Shown here piece by piece: positions 1 through 11,200 of a stretch of DNA of 64,000 nucleotides. The position numbers and the translations under genes are program-made. The DNA is taken from the NCBI GenBank assembly GCA_014584395.1, contig JACTMY010000011.1, positions 62,001 through 126,000 of the forward strand, written 5' to 3'. Position 1 is the stretch's first letter. Every line of letters starts with the position of its first letter. The notes beneath the pieces are model-generated. The model ran no database searches. It was given only the letters and a program-made list of their open reading frames with translations, and was not told where the DNA came from. The stretch comes from Planctomycetota bacterium (GTDB taxonomy: Bacteria; Planctomycetota; Planctomycetia; Gemmatales; HRBIN36).

Positions 1-2
1 CT

Positions 3-1910
3 GTGTGGAACACGCGGATCACGTCCTTCCTTTTGGCCTTGCTCACGGTCGTCGGCCTGTGTTTGATCGGGCTAATGCTGGAATTGATGGCTTATCAGGG
101 CGTTCTACAACCCGGCAAGGAAGAGGCGGTCAAGGCGTGGGCCAACCAATGGCTTGCCCCTGAAAGCCGTCAGGAATTCCTGCAGCAAGCCGATCAGGGA
201 TACGGCTTGGTCGCCTTAGCCATTCGCCGGTCCGACGCCTGGTACGCCGATGTGTTTTCCTCCATCGCAGCCCATATGAGCTGGACGCGCAACAACGCTT
301 CCTATCTCAACGGCTTGACGATCCTGCTACTCTTATGCGCCTGCCTATATGCCGCATTGCGGTTCAATCTGGTCCACGCCGCGGCCCGAGCTTCTCTCAG
401 CGCGTCGCAGCGGCTTCGGCGGGCCATTTATCAGCACAATCTCCGCGTGGGACGAATGGCGTTGCCCGGTTTCCACCGCGGCGATGCCTTGAGTTCGTTC
501 ACCCGGGACCTTGAAGCGGTTCAAGAGGCCTTCTATCGCTGGCTGACAGTGACCTACGTTGAGCCTTTGCGTTTTCTCTTGGCTTTGGGCTTTGCTTTGC
601 TCTTGGACTGCAGCGATGGCTTTCCTTGGTTAACGATCACGTTCGTCATGCTCGGCCTCTTCTTGTGGCTGATGGGAAGGGAGTTGGGCCACTCCCTGCG
701 CCGACGCGAACGGCAACGAGCCACTCAGGCTTCGGAAGACATGGCCGCCATGCAGGAAGCGCTGCAAATGGCTCGATTGATCAAGGCCTTTGGCATGGAT
801 CGATTCCAACAACGGCGCATGGAGCGATTGCTCGAGCAATATAACCAACACATGCGGCAACGCTATCTGTTGAGAGGATGGTATCAGGTGGCGTTGACCC
901 TGCTCATCACCGCCTCGCTATGCATCCTGGGGTATGCGATTGGGTGGAATTTGCTCAACGACAATCTCTCCTGGCCGCGCACCCTCACGATGATCATCGC
1001 CTTTGTCAGCATGGCGCTTCCCTTCCAACGACTGCTGCACCGGCAGCAAAAAGTCCTGGTCGCGGAACGGGCCGCCACGACCCTTTTCAAATTCCTGGAT
1101 ACGGAGGACGATGTGCGCCAGGTCGTAGGCGCGGAATGCCTGCCCTCGATCGCACAGGCCGTTGAGTTTGACGACGTGAGCTTGACGCTTCCTGGCCACG
1201 CTAAACCCATCCTGAGTCAAATCACGCTGCGCATCCCGGCTGGCGAGCGATGGGCTGTGATCGGACAGGACGAAATCGGCAAACACGCCCTGGCTTACCT
1301 GTTGCCGCGCTTCCTGGACCCCACTTCGGGTGAAATCCGCATCGACGGATTTAAACTCCCGAAGCTCACTTTAGAGAGCATTCGCGCCCAAATCGGCATG
1401 GTGATGCAATCGGATTTGACCTTCAGCGATACCGTCACCGCCAACATCGGTTGCGGGGATCCGAATTATACATTGCCGCAAATCATGGATGCGGCCAAGG
1501 AAGCTCACGCCCATCAGTTCATCAGCTCGCTGCCGCAAGGTTATGACACCATCATTGGCGAATGGGGGCATCCCTTGACCTTGGGCGAACAATATCGCAT
1601 CGCCTTGGCCCGCGTTATTCTCCGCAATCCCAACCTCGTCATCATCGAGGAACCGCCGTCAGGAAGCCTGGACGAAGCCACCAAGTCCTTCCTCGACGAC
1701 ACCATGTCCCGCTTCCTCGAAAAACGCACGGCTCTTTTCCTGGCTCATCGTTTATCCACCATCAAGAACGCTGATCGGCTGGTGCTCATCCATCAAGGTC
1801 AACTGGATGCCATGGGTCATCATGAAGACCTGATTCACATCAGCGAACGCTACCGCCACCTGCTGTATTTGGAATATCATGTCTTTGCAGGCCATGGAGA
1901 CGGAGATTAA
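3..1910 (+). CDS. ABC exporter half-transporter with degenerate ATPase motifs (5' end possibly cut)
   Basis: Fused permease-ATPase of the ABC exporter type, about 635 residues. Hydrophobic segments lie near residues 7-27, 100-118, 186-222, 296-316 and 330-345, followed by a nucleotide-binding domain from about residue 390. The domain is recognisable by order and by the H-loop (LAHRLSTI), but its key motifs are altered. Walker A reads GQDEIGKH (421-428) instead of GxxGxGK(S/T), the signature reads LTLGEQ (525-530) instead of LSGGQ, and Walker B ends in EE followed by PPSGSLD. It may hydrolyse ATP poorly or be the non-catalytic half of a heterodimer (inference). The GTG at base 3 sits at the window edge directly before a membrane segment, so the true start may lie upstream. 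NagA-like gene follows after 50 bases. Substrate unknown. Confidence 0.85.
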   Translation: MWNTRITSFLLALLTVVGLCLIGLMLELMAYQGVLQPGKEEAVKAWANQWLAPESRQEFLQQADQGYGLVALAIRRSDAWYADVFSSIAAHMSWTRNNASYLNGLTILLLLCACLYAALRFNLVHAAARASLSASQRLRRAIYQHNLRVGRMALPGFHRGDALSSFTRDLEAVQEAFYRWLTVTYVEPLRFLLALGFALLLDCSDGFPWLTITFVMLGLFLWLMGRELGHSLRRRERQRATQASEDMAAMQEALQMARLIKAFGMDRFQQRRMERLLEQYNQHMRQRYLLRGWYQVALTLLITASLCILGYAIGWNLLNDNLSWPRTLTMIIAFVSMALPFQRLLHRQQKVLVAERAATTLFKFLDTEDDVRQVVGAECLPSIAQAVEFDDVSLTLPGHAKPILSQITLRIPAGERWAVIGQDEIGKHALAYLLPRFLDPTSGEIRIDGFKLPKLTLESIRAQIGMVMQSDLTFSDTVTANIGCGDPNYTLPQIMDAAKEAHAHQFISSLPQGYDTIIGEWGHPLTLGEQYRIALARVILRNPNLVIIEEPPSGSLDEATKSFLDDTMSRFLEKRTALFLAHRLSTIKNADRLVLIHQGQLDAMGHHEDLIHISERYRHLLYLEYHVFAGHGDGD

Positions 1911-1960
1911 AATCCCTCATGCCAAGATGACGCCGCGGGCATCTACCTAGAACCAAAGAG

Positions 1961-3145
1961 ATGACTTCAACTACCGCCACCTATCGCGGCCGCCACTTTG
2001 CCTCGGGCGAGTGGGTCGACCTCCTCGTTCAAAAAGGTAGGCTGATTGGCCTCCAACCCGCCGGTCGCGAGGAACCCGCCGAGCAGGCCGATTGGCTAGC
2101 GCCCGCCTTTTTTGATCTGCAAATCAATGGCGGGGGCGGCATCGGCTTCACGTCGTCCGCGCTTGACGTGGACCGCATCCGCCTGGCCGTGCAACTCAAT
2201 CAGAGCCATGGCGTCGCGGCCTTTGTCCCCACGGTCGTCACCCACGACCGCAACGTCATGCAGCATGCGTTTCAACAATTGTCACGCGCCCGAGAAACAG
2301 ACGCCGAACTGGCTCGGGCGATGCCGCTATTTCACATGGAAGGCCCTTTCATTTCCTCTCTCGATGGACCGCGCGGAGCCCATCCCGCCGCCCACGTTCG
2401 GCTACCGGATGAAACCGAGTTTCAAATATTGCAAGAGGCCGCGGGTGGAGGCATTGGATTAGTGACCGTGGCACCGGAAGTGCCCGGTGCGCTGCCCTTT
2501 ATCGAGCGGCGAACCAAGGAGGGCATCGTGGCAGCGATTGGGCATTCTGCCGCGGAACCGACGATCATTCGCGATGCCATCCAGGCAGGTGCTCAACTCA
2601 GCACCCATCTGGGCAACGGATGTCCGAAAGTGCTCCCGCGCCATCCTAATTTGCTTTGGGAGCAATTGGCGGCGGATGAACTAATGGCCAGCTTGATCAC
2701 GGACGGCCATCATCTGCCATGGTCCCTGGTTCGCTGTTTCATCCGCATGAAGACGCCCGAGCGCATCATCATCACCTGCGACGTCAGTGAAATGGGCGGC
2801 CTCCCACCAGGTCGCTACGGTCAATGGGATCAAGCGATCGAAGTGCTTCCCGAAGGCAAAATCGTGTTGTCCCATCAAGGCATCTTGGCTGGGTCGTGGA
2901 GTTTCACCGACGCGTGTGTTAGCCGATTGGTCGCTTCGGGGATTGTCCGTTTGGAGCAAGCGATCCGCATGGCGTGTCACCAGCCAAGGCAGTTGTTGAA
3001 ACAACCCGTTCCGAACTGGGCGTCCGGGGAAGCTGCCGATTTCCTAATGTTGAAGGATGCTCCCAATGGTGGTTTCGAATTGCAGGCTACCTATGTGGCT
3101 GGCCGTCGGCAAGAACCTCCGCAAAACGCCGCATGGGCCGACTGA
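1961..3145 (+). CDS. nagA: N-acetylglucosamine-6-phosphate deacetylase-like amidohydrolase
   Basis: Amidohydrolase-superfamily protein of 394 residues, the usual length for NagA, which removes acetate from GlcNAc-6-phosphate in amino-sugar and cell-wall recycling. Visible motifs in NagA order: DLQINGGGG near residue 50, HMEGPFIS with the metal-binding Glu near 128, GHSAAEP near 192, STHLGNGCP near 213, TDGHHLPW near 247, and CDVSEMGG with the probable catalytic Asp near 275. The family's HLFNAM is replaced by HLGNGC, so the substrate could be a related N-acetyl sugar. No nagB lies beside it. The last 59 bases overlap the 3' end of the opposite-strand mutY gene. Family assignment is firm, exact substrate less so. 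Confidence 0.85.
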   Translation: MTSTTATYRGRHFASGEWVDLLVQKGRLIGLQPAGREEPAEQADWLAPAFFDLQINGGGGIGFTSSALDVDRIRLAVQLNQSHGVAAFVPTVVTHDRNVMQHAFQQLSRARETDAELARAMPLFHMEGPFISSLDGPRGAHPAAHVRLPDETEFQILQEAAGGGIGLVTVAPEVPGALPFIERRTKEGIVAAIGHSAAEPTIIRDAIQAGAQLSTHLGNGCPKVLPRHPNLLWEQLAADELMASLITDGHHLPWSLVRCFIRMKTPERIIITCDVSEMGGLPPGRYGQWDQAIEVLPEGKIVLSHQGILAGSWSFTDACVSRLVASGIVRLEQAIRMACHQPRQLLKQPVPNWASGEAADFLMLKDAPNGGFELQATYVAGRRQEPPQNAAWAD

Positions 3146-4202
3146 AGGCCAGATGGCCAAGTTCGTTCGGCTTCAGCCAGCGATGAGCCGAGTAAAAAGA
3201 GGATTGCCACGTACCGTTAACGGCTTCAACGTGCCACGCTTGAAACGTGATGGTGAAACGGGTGACGGCGTGTCGAATGCCTATCCCTTTTCGCCATTTC
3301 CTGCCCGCCAACCCGGTTAGCGTTCGCAATTGTAGTCGATGATGGGCCAAGGATCGATGGTTCCTGAGGGTGCATTCCCATTGAGGAAACTCCCACATGT
3401 TGGCCCATCGAACCTTATCTGGCCGCCGAACGACCAAAACCCTACCCTTTTTGAACACCATGGCCATGGCGGTATGCAGAGGGGTCGATTTGGTCGCTGG
3501 AGTTGACACGGGGATCTGATCTTGAAGCCCAAGTTCAAGCGACCCGCAACCACGCCGCAGAGGGCAATTCGTGCAGTCAGGTTGCCTGGGTTTGCACACC
3601 TGTTGACCAAGCTCCATCAACGCTTGATTGAAATCACCCACGGCTTTCTTGGGCAAGAGGCGTTCCGCCGTCGACCATAACCAGTCCTGCGTCTGTTTGG
3701 CTTTAAGCGGTTTCCGCCAGGCCAACCATCGGCACAAGACCCGCGCAACATTGCCATCGACGACGGGCAGGCGGCGATCAAATGCTTGCGACAACACGGC
3801 GCCCAGCGTGTACCGCCCTACTCCCGGAAGTTGAGCGAACAAGTCCTTTTCGTTGGGAACGCGCCCATCATGATGTTGCATCAACCATTGGGCAGCGCGG
3901 TGCAGGTGCATGGCTCGGCGATAGTAGCCCAGACCTTCCCAATGTTTGAGAACATCATCGACGCTAGCCTCGGCCAAGGCGCGTGGATGGGGAAAACGCT
4001 GCATGAATCTTTCAAAGTAGGGGATGACGGTTCGGACTTGCGTTTGCTGAAGCATGACCTCGCTGACCCAAATCGCGTAGGGATCGCGCGTGGTTCTCCA
4101 TGGCATGGGTTGAGCGTGGCGTCGAAACCAGGAAAGCAAACCGCGACGAAGCCTGGAAAGCTCCGTCGCGGTGAAAGAATGTGAAGCAGCGGAATCGTTC
4201 AT
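3087..4202 (-). CDS. mutY: A/G-specific adenine DNA glycosylase MutY
   Basis: Base-excision repair enzyme that removes adenine mispaired with 8-oxoguanine. 371 residues, a normal MutY length. The HhH-GPD fold is clear: VSEVMLQQTQV carries the catalytic Glu (residue 48), LPGVGRYTLGAV is the helix-hairpin-helix, and VVDGNVARVLCR holds the catalytic Asp. A 4Fe-4S loop has the spacing C-x6-C-x2-C-x5-C (CKPRQPDCTNCPLRRGC). The C-terminal part (about 235-371) looks like the NUDIX-like 8-oxoG recognition domain. It starts 6 bases after the FHA gene stop, so the two are probably co-transcribed. It converges with and overlaps the nagA-like gene by 59 bases. Confidence 0.95.
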   Translation of the reverse strand: MNDSAASHSFTATELSRLRRGLLSWFRRHAQPMPWRTTRDPYAIWVSEVMLQQTQVRTVIPYFERFMQRFPHPRALAEASVDDVLKHWEGLGYYRRAMHLHRAAQWLMQHHDGRVPNEKDLFAQLPGVGRYTLGAVLSQAFDRRLPVVDGNVARVLCRWLAWRKPLKAKQTQDWLWSTAERLLPKKAVGDFNQALMELGQQVCKPRQPDCTNCPLRRGCGSLELGLQDQIPVSTPATKSTPLHTAMAMVFKKGRVLVVRRPDKVRWANMWEFPQWECTLRNHRSLAHHRLQLRTLTGLAGRKWRKGIGIRHAVTRFTITFQAWHVEAVNGTWQSSFYSAHRWLKPNELGHLAFSRPMRRFAEVLADGQPHR

Positions 4203-4208
4203 GGACGC

Positions 4209-4922
4209 TTAGGGCCGAGGCCGCCGCATGTATTTGTCGAGAATGGCCTTGGCGGCATCCGACGTCGCACGCGAGTCAGGGACTTTTTGTTTGACCTTGG
4301 TGTCAGGCTTGGTTTCGGAGGATTCGGATGCGGACGCTTCCATGTTTTCTTTCATTTCCTCGGTCTCATCCTTGATCGGCTGCATGATGGTCGTACCCGC
4401 AGGAATGTTTGCTGCTTTGGCGCTTTCATCCCCTTCCAGGTTGAAGAGCAGTTCGGCAATGTCATCTTCTTCCGTGGATGCCGTCGGCGAAGTTGGCAAT
4501 TTCTTCAAGGCCGGGTTGCTGCCCGATCCCGTCGGCACGCCAGCGAGTTTCTTTTGCGTGTTCGTGTCCGAGAGGGTAACGTTCAATTTGTCAGAAACGG
4601 TATCCGCATTCGAGGGCGTCGCAGGGGTGGGAATCAACTTCACGCGAAAGCAAAGCGGCCCCAGCTTGAGTTCGTCGCCATCCTTGAGTTCAGCTTCACC
4701 CTTGATTTGGACTTGGTTGATTAACGTGCCATTGGTGCTGCCGAAATCTCGAACATAAACCTGCTCGCCTCGGACCAAAATGGCACAATGCCGCTTGCTC
4801 ACAAGCGGGCTAGCTGGCCTTAATTGACAATCGGGATCGCGACCAATCAAGAAGTGCGTTTGTCGGATCGGGATTTCCTTTCCAGCCGGATTCCCTTGTG
4901 AAACCACCAAGCTCAACTTCAT
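4209..4922 (-). CDS. FHA domain protein
   Basis: 237-residue cytoplasmic protein with an N-terminal forkhead-associated domain (about residues 3-95), which binds phosphothreonine peptides. The hallmarks are all present: IGRDPDCQL, SKRHC and DFGSTNGT. The remainder is low-complexity and acidic with many Ser, Thr, Glu and Lys residues, a likely disordered tail that could itself be phosphorylated (inference). An AAGGAG sequence about 12 bases upstream supports the start. It sits directly upstream of mutY with only 6 bases between. A role in Ser/Thr kinase signalling, abundant in planctomycetes, is plausible, but no kinase gene is adjacent. Confidence 0.85.
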   Translation of the reverse strand: MKLSLVVSQGNPAGKEIPIRQTHFLIGRDPDCQLRPASPLVSKRHCAILVRGEQVYVRDFGSTNGTLINQVQIKGEAELKDGDELKLGPLCFRVKLIPTPATPSNADTVSDKLNVTLSDTNTQKKLAGVPTGSGSNPALKKLPTSPTASTEEDDIAELLFNLEGDESAKAANIPAGTTIMQPIKDETEEMKENMEASASESSETKPDTKVKQKVPDSRATSDAAKAILDKYMRRPRP

Positions 4923-5290
4923 GAGTTTTCCATGCTCCTTCGATGTTAGAGGCCTGCGTGGGAGCTTGTCATCGGATTGAATTTAGGCCCGAACGCCTTT
5001 GACCCATTACATCCATGCACTCGAAATGGCTCACAGATCGAGTCACTTTTTACGATGCAATAAAATTACCCTAATCACCACGATACCTTAACTCGTTCAC
5101 CATCTCAAGTGCAAGGATAAAATTCTTTTCTAAGCCGATGCTCGCCAGCCCTATGTCATTTCGTAATCTTTCCTAAAAGACGACCTTGAAAAACCGCACG
5201 ATGTTTCAACACGGGCAAGGGCTTAAGGCTGATCAAATGGTCATTTCCCAACCCGTGGCGGTCAGTTCGATCACTGAAGGGTTGTACCGC
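4923..5290. other. Divergent intergenic region between FHA gene and giant fusion gene
   Basis: About 370 bases between the minus-strand FHA gene and the likely start of the giant plus-strand gene. It is visibly more AT-rich than its flanks. A weak promoter-like pair (TTCACC near 5096, TAAAAT at 5118-5123, 16-base spacer) could drive the fusion gene. The reading frame of the fusion is open back to a TTG at 5186, so part of this stretch may be translated. No hairpin or RNA gene recognised. Confidence 0.35.
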
Positions 5291-8200
5291 ATGAGCACCA
5301 AACCATTCGAAGTCGTGATCGTGGGCGGAGGGTGCGCGGGGTTAAGCGCGGCCATTGGACTGGCCAAACTTGGCGTTCCCGTGGCCGTGGTGGAAGCAGC
5401 CGTTTATCCAGGAGCCGAGAATTGGTCGGGGTGTGTTTATTTTTGTGAAAATCTGGTTCAGCCCGAATTGTTAGGCCGCGACGGCATGGCGCAACTGGCA
5501 TGGGAGCGCAGGCTCGTTCGACGCGGCGCTATGGTGGGCAACGGGCATGGTTTATTTGGCGTCAGCTTCGACGATCCTGATTGTTTCCGGCATTGCTACA
5601 CCGTGCTCCGGCCGGTTTTCGATCATCACCTGGCGGAATTAGCACAGCAACAGGGAGTCGTGCTATTCAATCAGACCACGGCTGAGAGCTTCATCCGCGA
5701 TGGCAAGAGAATCATAGGCGTGGCCACACAGCGCGGGCCTCTCTACGGCAAGCTGGTGTTCCTGGCCGAGGGGGATGCCTCGCATCTGGTCAGCCGAGAG
5801 GGTTATGAACGAATCCCCCTGGATCAAAAGCAGCCCAAATTCCTGCACGGCATCAAGCAAGTCATGCGCATGCCTGCGGCAGCGCTGGAAAGGAATTTCG
5901 ATCTCAAGCCCGGAGAGGGGGCAGCCTATGAAATCATTCTGCGCAATGCCAAACTCCATGGGCGATCCTTGCACCTCAACATGGGCGGCTTCATTTACAC
6001 CAATCATTCAAGCCTCTCCATGGGACTGGTGCTGCCTGCAGAGCATCTCCACGATCACTTCGCCGGCGATCCCCATTTGCTATTAGAATGGTTCGAGCAT
6101 TTGCCCGACTTGCGGTCCTGGTTCCGCGATGGCGAGCGCGACGTCTTTGGCGCCAAGCTGATCCGCGGGGGCGGACCTAGGGAATTCCCTCAGATGGTGG
6201 ATCATGGCCTGGCCATCGGCGGTGCCGCCACGGGCCTCGGCGTCGATTTCCCCTACCCCAATTACACAGGCCCAGCCACGCGCATGGGGCTTGAGCTGGT
6301 CCGTGCGGTTCGTCGCATCCGCGAGCTTAAAGGCAGCTACTCCGCCAGTGAATTGCATGAACATTATCTTACCCCCCTGAAAAAGACGCGCTATTGGCGG
6401 GACGCTGAATTCCTGCGCGATTGGCCCGGATATGTGGAGTCCACGAAGTTCTTCTTCGATCAGCAAGTGGACTTGATCTTGGGTGCAGTACAAACCTTAA
6501 CGGCCAAGGATGCCACGGAGCACGACAAACTGACACAGGCGGCGCGCTGGCTCAGTATGGACGGGTTCGCCGATGAAGCACATTCATCCATCTCCGCCGA
6601 TCTCAAGCATCTCGAGCAAGCGCTGCCGATCAAGAAGGTTTTCCAGCGGCCCCCCTGGCCATTGTTATTGGTCGAAGGTTGGCTCCATTTAGTGGGACAA
6701 CTGACGGGTTTAAAAAAGGCCGACACGGCTCGCGGCCAGGTCCGGTATCACATCAGCTTTCAAGGCGACGACACGGTTGGCAAACAACTACCCGCCGCTG
6801 TGCAAATTTTGATGGATCGATTTAAACCAGGTCTGGCCATGGCCGCCTGGGAAATCTACGGCAATGACGACACGCCCTTGCCTCAAAAAATCAATCGCTC
6901 CTTGCAAAAACTGACGCGGCATCTGCCCTGGGATGCTCTCTTCCGATTGGGTTGGAAGGTACTGCCCACTTTCTGGAAGGTCATGAAGGAGCGTTGGTCT
7001 CTCACGAACCGCACCAGCCAAAGGTCAGCCGCAAGTGAAAACACCGGAGTTGACGCATTGGTTCAACCCGATCTCACGCCCTGGGTCGCATCGGCACATC
7101 AAAAGTGGGAGGATCGGCTCGGCAAATTAGGTTATTTTCCGGATCGTCGCTCCCACATTCACGTCCTTTGGCCTTGGCAGTTGACTGACAAGGGGAAAGT
7201 AACCGAAGCCGGCCTGTGGCACGTCTGTCCGGCACATGTGTATGAAGCCCGGACCAATCCCCTGGGGCAACTGCAAATCGTGGTCAATCACGAAAATTGC
7301 ATCAAATGCGAAACCTGTTGGCGGACCAGCGACCTGGTCGATTGGGGTCGGGATGGACTTCATCGCTTCATCTATGCCGTCCAAACCCCGGCGGCGGTCA
7401 AGCTCATCGCCGCCAGGGAGAGTCAAGACTATCAGGAACCTCGGCTGCCTGAAGCAGAGTTGAATGGTTTCATCGCTTCTCCTCCCAATCCAGATCCGAT
7501 AATGGGTGGCCATCCTCATGACGCGATGCCGAGGGGCGGTAAAGTCAGTTCACTGATCGACGCCTTGGATCAGCAGCTCACGCATTTCGCCGCTTCGCTG
7601 GGTGCGGAACCCCGCACCATCGACACGGCTCGCGCTGACTACCTCCATCGATTGGCGAAGTGGCTGCACCACACGGCCGTTCGATTACGGCATGCTTTTG
7701 AAGACGCTGATGGATTGCAAGTCTCCATCAATTCCCAAGAGCCTCCATCAAAGTGGATGGATTGGCTCTCTGATCTCGTTCAACACATGGAGCAGATGCA
7801 AACCCGGATCAAGGAAAAGCGCTTTGCCTGGGCAGCCAGCGAGTGCCGCCACGTGCAGCAACATCATTTGCATCATCTCAAGGCCCATATACGAGGTTCG
7901 ACCAGCGACGCCACGGCCCATGCCTCGACTTCTGGCAGCGAGTTTAACGAAGTGGTTATCCGCATTCGTCGACGAGCCCAAACCGCGCTGTTGCCGTGGA
8001 AGGAACGATTGGATGAGGTTTGGGGCCCTTATTTGTGGAGAGAATTGGATTTAGGCCATCCATTGACGCCCCCCCAAAACGACGCCTTGGCGGAAAGTCT
8101 CGGCCTGATTCCGCCAATTGACACATTGAACCTCGAGGAATCCCTCCACCCCGCCATCCGCAAGGAAATCCTGGCGGAATTAGGACGGCGCGACCCCTCT

Positions 8201-11200
8201 CTTGGCTATCGATTGGCACATCAACTTTGGGTAAGGGATGCGATCGCGCTTTTTGGCGGCAGCAGCTTGCAAATGACGTTCGAATCTCTCCAGCAGCGTC
8301 GCCAATGGTCGGCCCTGATCATGGTGGAGGACGCAGCAACGGGAGCCAACCCGCTTCGCGGTGAGGCACTGATGCTTCCCCTTGTCGATGCGTATTTGAT
8401 CTGTGTGGGCGATCGACTCTATTGGCAAACCAGGGAAGAATTGGGCGATCGGCTACAGCCCCTATCCGGACTGGGCCTACGAGGCACTCCTCTGTGCCGC
8501 ATTGATCTAGATGGCATTTCCCTGCCCTCGGAACATGTCTCGGTGGATGCCAAGACATTGCAGACCGTGGCACGCCTTCTTCAACAAACCGACCTGTTGG
8601 CTTTGGGATTGGGCATGGCGGAGCAGTTGACCCTGCGCTGCACGCAGCACGCCGCCAGTCGAGTTCAATTCCCGGGCCTGTTCCATGATGAACGCAGCCG
8701 CGATACGATTGGCAAGTTCGGCGCCGTGAAAAAGATGCTGGCCGAGATGGGCGCCCACCGATTCATGATTGAGACCCTTTGCTACCGCCTTTCGCCGAGA
8801 AATTGGCACGCCGCGACGCAACATCGACTCACCCTGGCCAAGGCCATCGCGGCACTATGTCTGGGAACAGCACCTGGTAGTTTGTCTTACAATGCGGGGC
8901 AAATCTTCGGCGGCACGGGATACTCCGAGGACGACATCTTGTCGAAATATTACCGCGACGCGGCGGCCTGGCGCTTCCTCGCTTGCGATAGCCATCGTGC
9001 CATGTTCGACCACGGCAGAAACCTCCAAAACGCGAGTCTGGTCGAGCATGAACCTGAACTGACGCGGTCCATTCAGGGCGATCCCTTCATCGAATCCGCG
9101 TGGCGGGAAATCGACAAGGAAGCGGAGCGGTTGACGGCGGCCCTCGATCAGGACTTGGCTGCATTCCCCGAACTGGCTGGCTGGATCGACGCTGCTCTGT
9201 ACACCTCCAAACTATGGCTCGCTCGACTGCATGATGAGTTATTGGCGGGCAGCGACGCGGAAATGACTTGGGCCTTCTGGCAGGTCTGGTGGTCCCGCAC
9301 GCAACGATGGCTGAATGCGCAGTGGTTGGAAGTGGAAACCAATCAACGACAGGTTCAGGCGTTTACCACGGCAAACGGTTATCAAGCCATCACCGATTAT
9401 CGCCAATTCCTTAGCAAGCCGATGAAAGTGCTGGCCAAGGCATCTTCGTCAACGGATCCCAACGACCCCGCCGCGAAAAAAGCCCTGGCTTACAACACCG
9501 GTGATTACCTCATCTCTCCCCTCGATCCCCGGCTGCCGCGTTACACCCCGGAAATGATCGAAACGGACAAGACACTATCCGCGACAGATCAGCGCTTTCA
9601 TGAATTGATCGTTCAACATTTTGGGTCCGTTCGTGAAGGCCTTTGTTTCGAGCGTTACATCGAAGCTAAACATTTACCCGATGATGCCGACCTGGATTTC
9701 TGCAGACAACATGGCTTTTTCCGCATGCCCATTGCCCCGCAGCTTGGCGGCGAGGGCAAACTCAAAGCGGAGTATTACAGCCTGGTCATGCAAATGAACC
9801 AGTATGCTGACGCCACGATGTCGTTGCTGATTCAGGCCAATAGCAGCATCGGCACGTCGCCCATTCTCTTCGCCCGGGAGAAGGATTTGCCCAAGGCCAA
9901 GAAAGACCTGGCCCCCTTTGTCAAGGATGAAGCCTTCCATGCGCAGGTCATACTGTTGTTGGACGCGTTGGAGCAGCGCATTGCTCAGGGCGATGTGGCT
10001 GGAGCGCAAAACACCTTCAAGGAACTTCAGGGCAAAATCGATCCCTGTCTCAAATCGAGCACGCTAAAACCTTGCCTGCAGGCGTTTAGTGAAGTTTGGA
10101 AACAGGTTAGTCGTGCCGTGCCCGTGGGGGATCTCAAAAAAGCAGGGAAAGCGAAGTCTTTGGCCGCCGCCTGGAAACAAGGACTCAGCACAGCTCAGGA
10201 ACTAGATGCGGAGTTGGACTTGCGTCTGAAAGCATGCGACCTTGCCTTGCGGTGGATATCGAGTGGCCAGATCTCGGCATTTGCACTGACCGAGCCGTCT
10301 GCTGGCTCCGACACGGCCAGAGTCGCCACACGCGCCAAACTAGTCTCTGTGCCGGTGGAAGCGGATCGCGATGGCGTTATGACGTTTCAACTTCCCGACG
10401 GCGGCGGCCAGCGCGTCATTCTGGACGCTGCTCATCTAATCTTCCAACCCCACGGTGTTTTTTACCGCTATCGAGAGGGTGCAGAGCCGGCCAAGATTTG
10501 CTTCGATGAATACGACTACGAAACGGATGATCCCCGTCGACAGCGTTACTACCTGCATGGCGAACGCAAGGTCTACTTCTCGGACGCAGCCTTCCTGCGG
10601 CGGCGGAACGGTCAAACCTGGTACGATTACTGGGAAATGACTGGGGCCAAGATGTGGATCACCAATGGCCGCATGTCGGGCATCATGAGTTTGTACGCCA
10701 AGACAAGCCAGGGCGTGACCGGCTTCGTCGTCGACCGTCATGCCGAGGGCTTCATCGTTGGCAAGGATGAAGCCAAAATGGGCCAGAACGGCTCACCCAC
10801 GAACGAGATCGCCTTGCAAGCGGTTCGCGTCCCCCGCGAAAACGTGCTCGGATTGGAGGGCCGCGGTCAAGTGAACGCCCTTGAAACCCTCAACGTGGGT
10901 CGAGCCGGCCTGGCCATGACCTCCGTGAGCCAGATGCGAACGCTCATCTTGTTGGGGCAAGAACACCTCGAACGGCATCCCGGCTCGACCGATCATGCCG
11001 CCTGGCATCTGAACCGGGTGCGCGAGGAGACGTGGATCGCCGAGAGCCTCGCCTTCATGGTCATCGGCCAATTCGAACATCCCACTACCCAGTCCGTTCG
11101 CATGGAATCGGCGATTGCCAAGATGTTGGTCAGCGAATTGCTCCACTCCAGCATTGAACACACGGAAGTGATCCTCGGCCTGGCCAGCCAATCCCAACAG

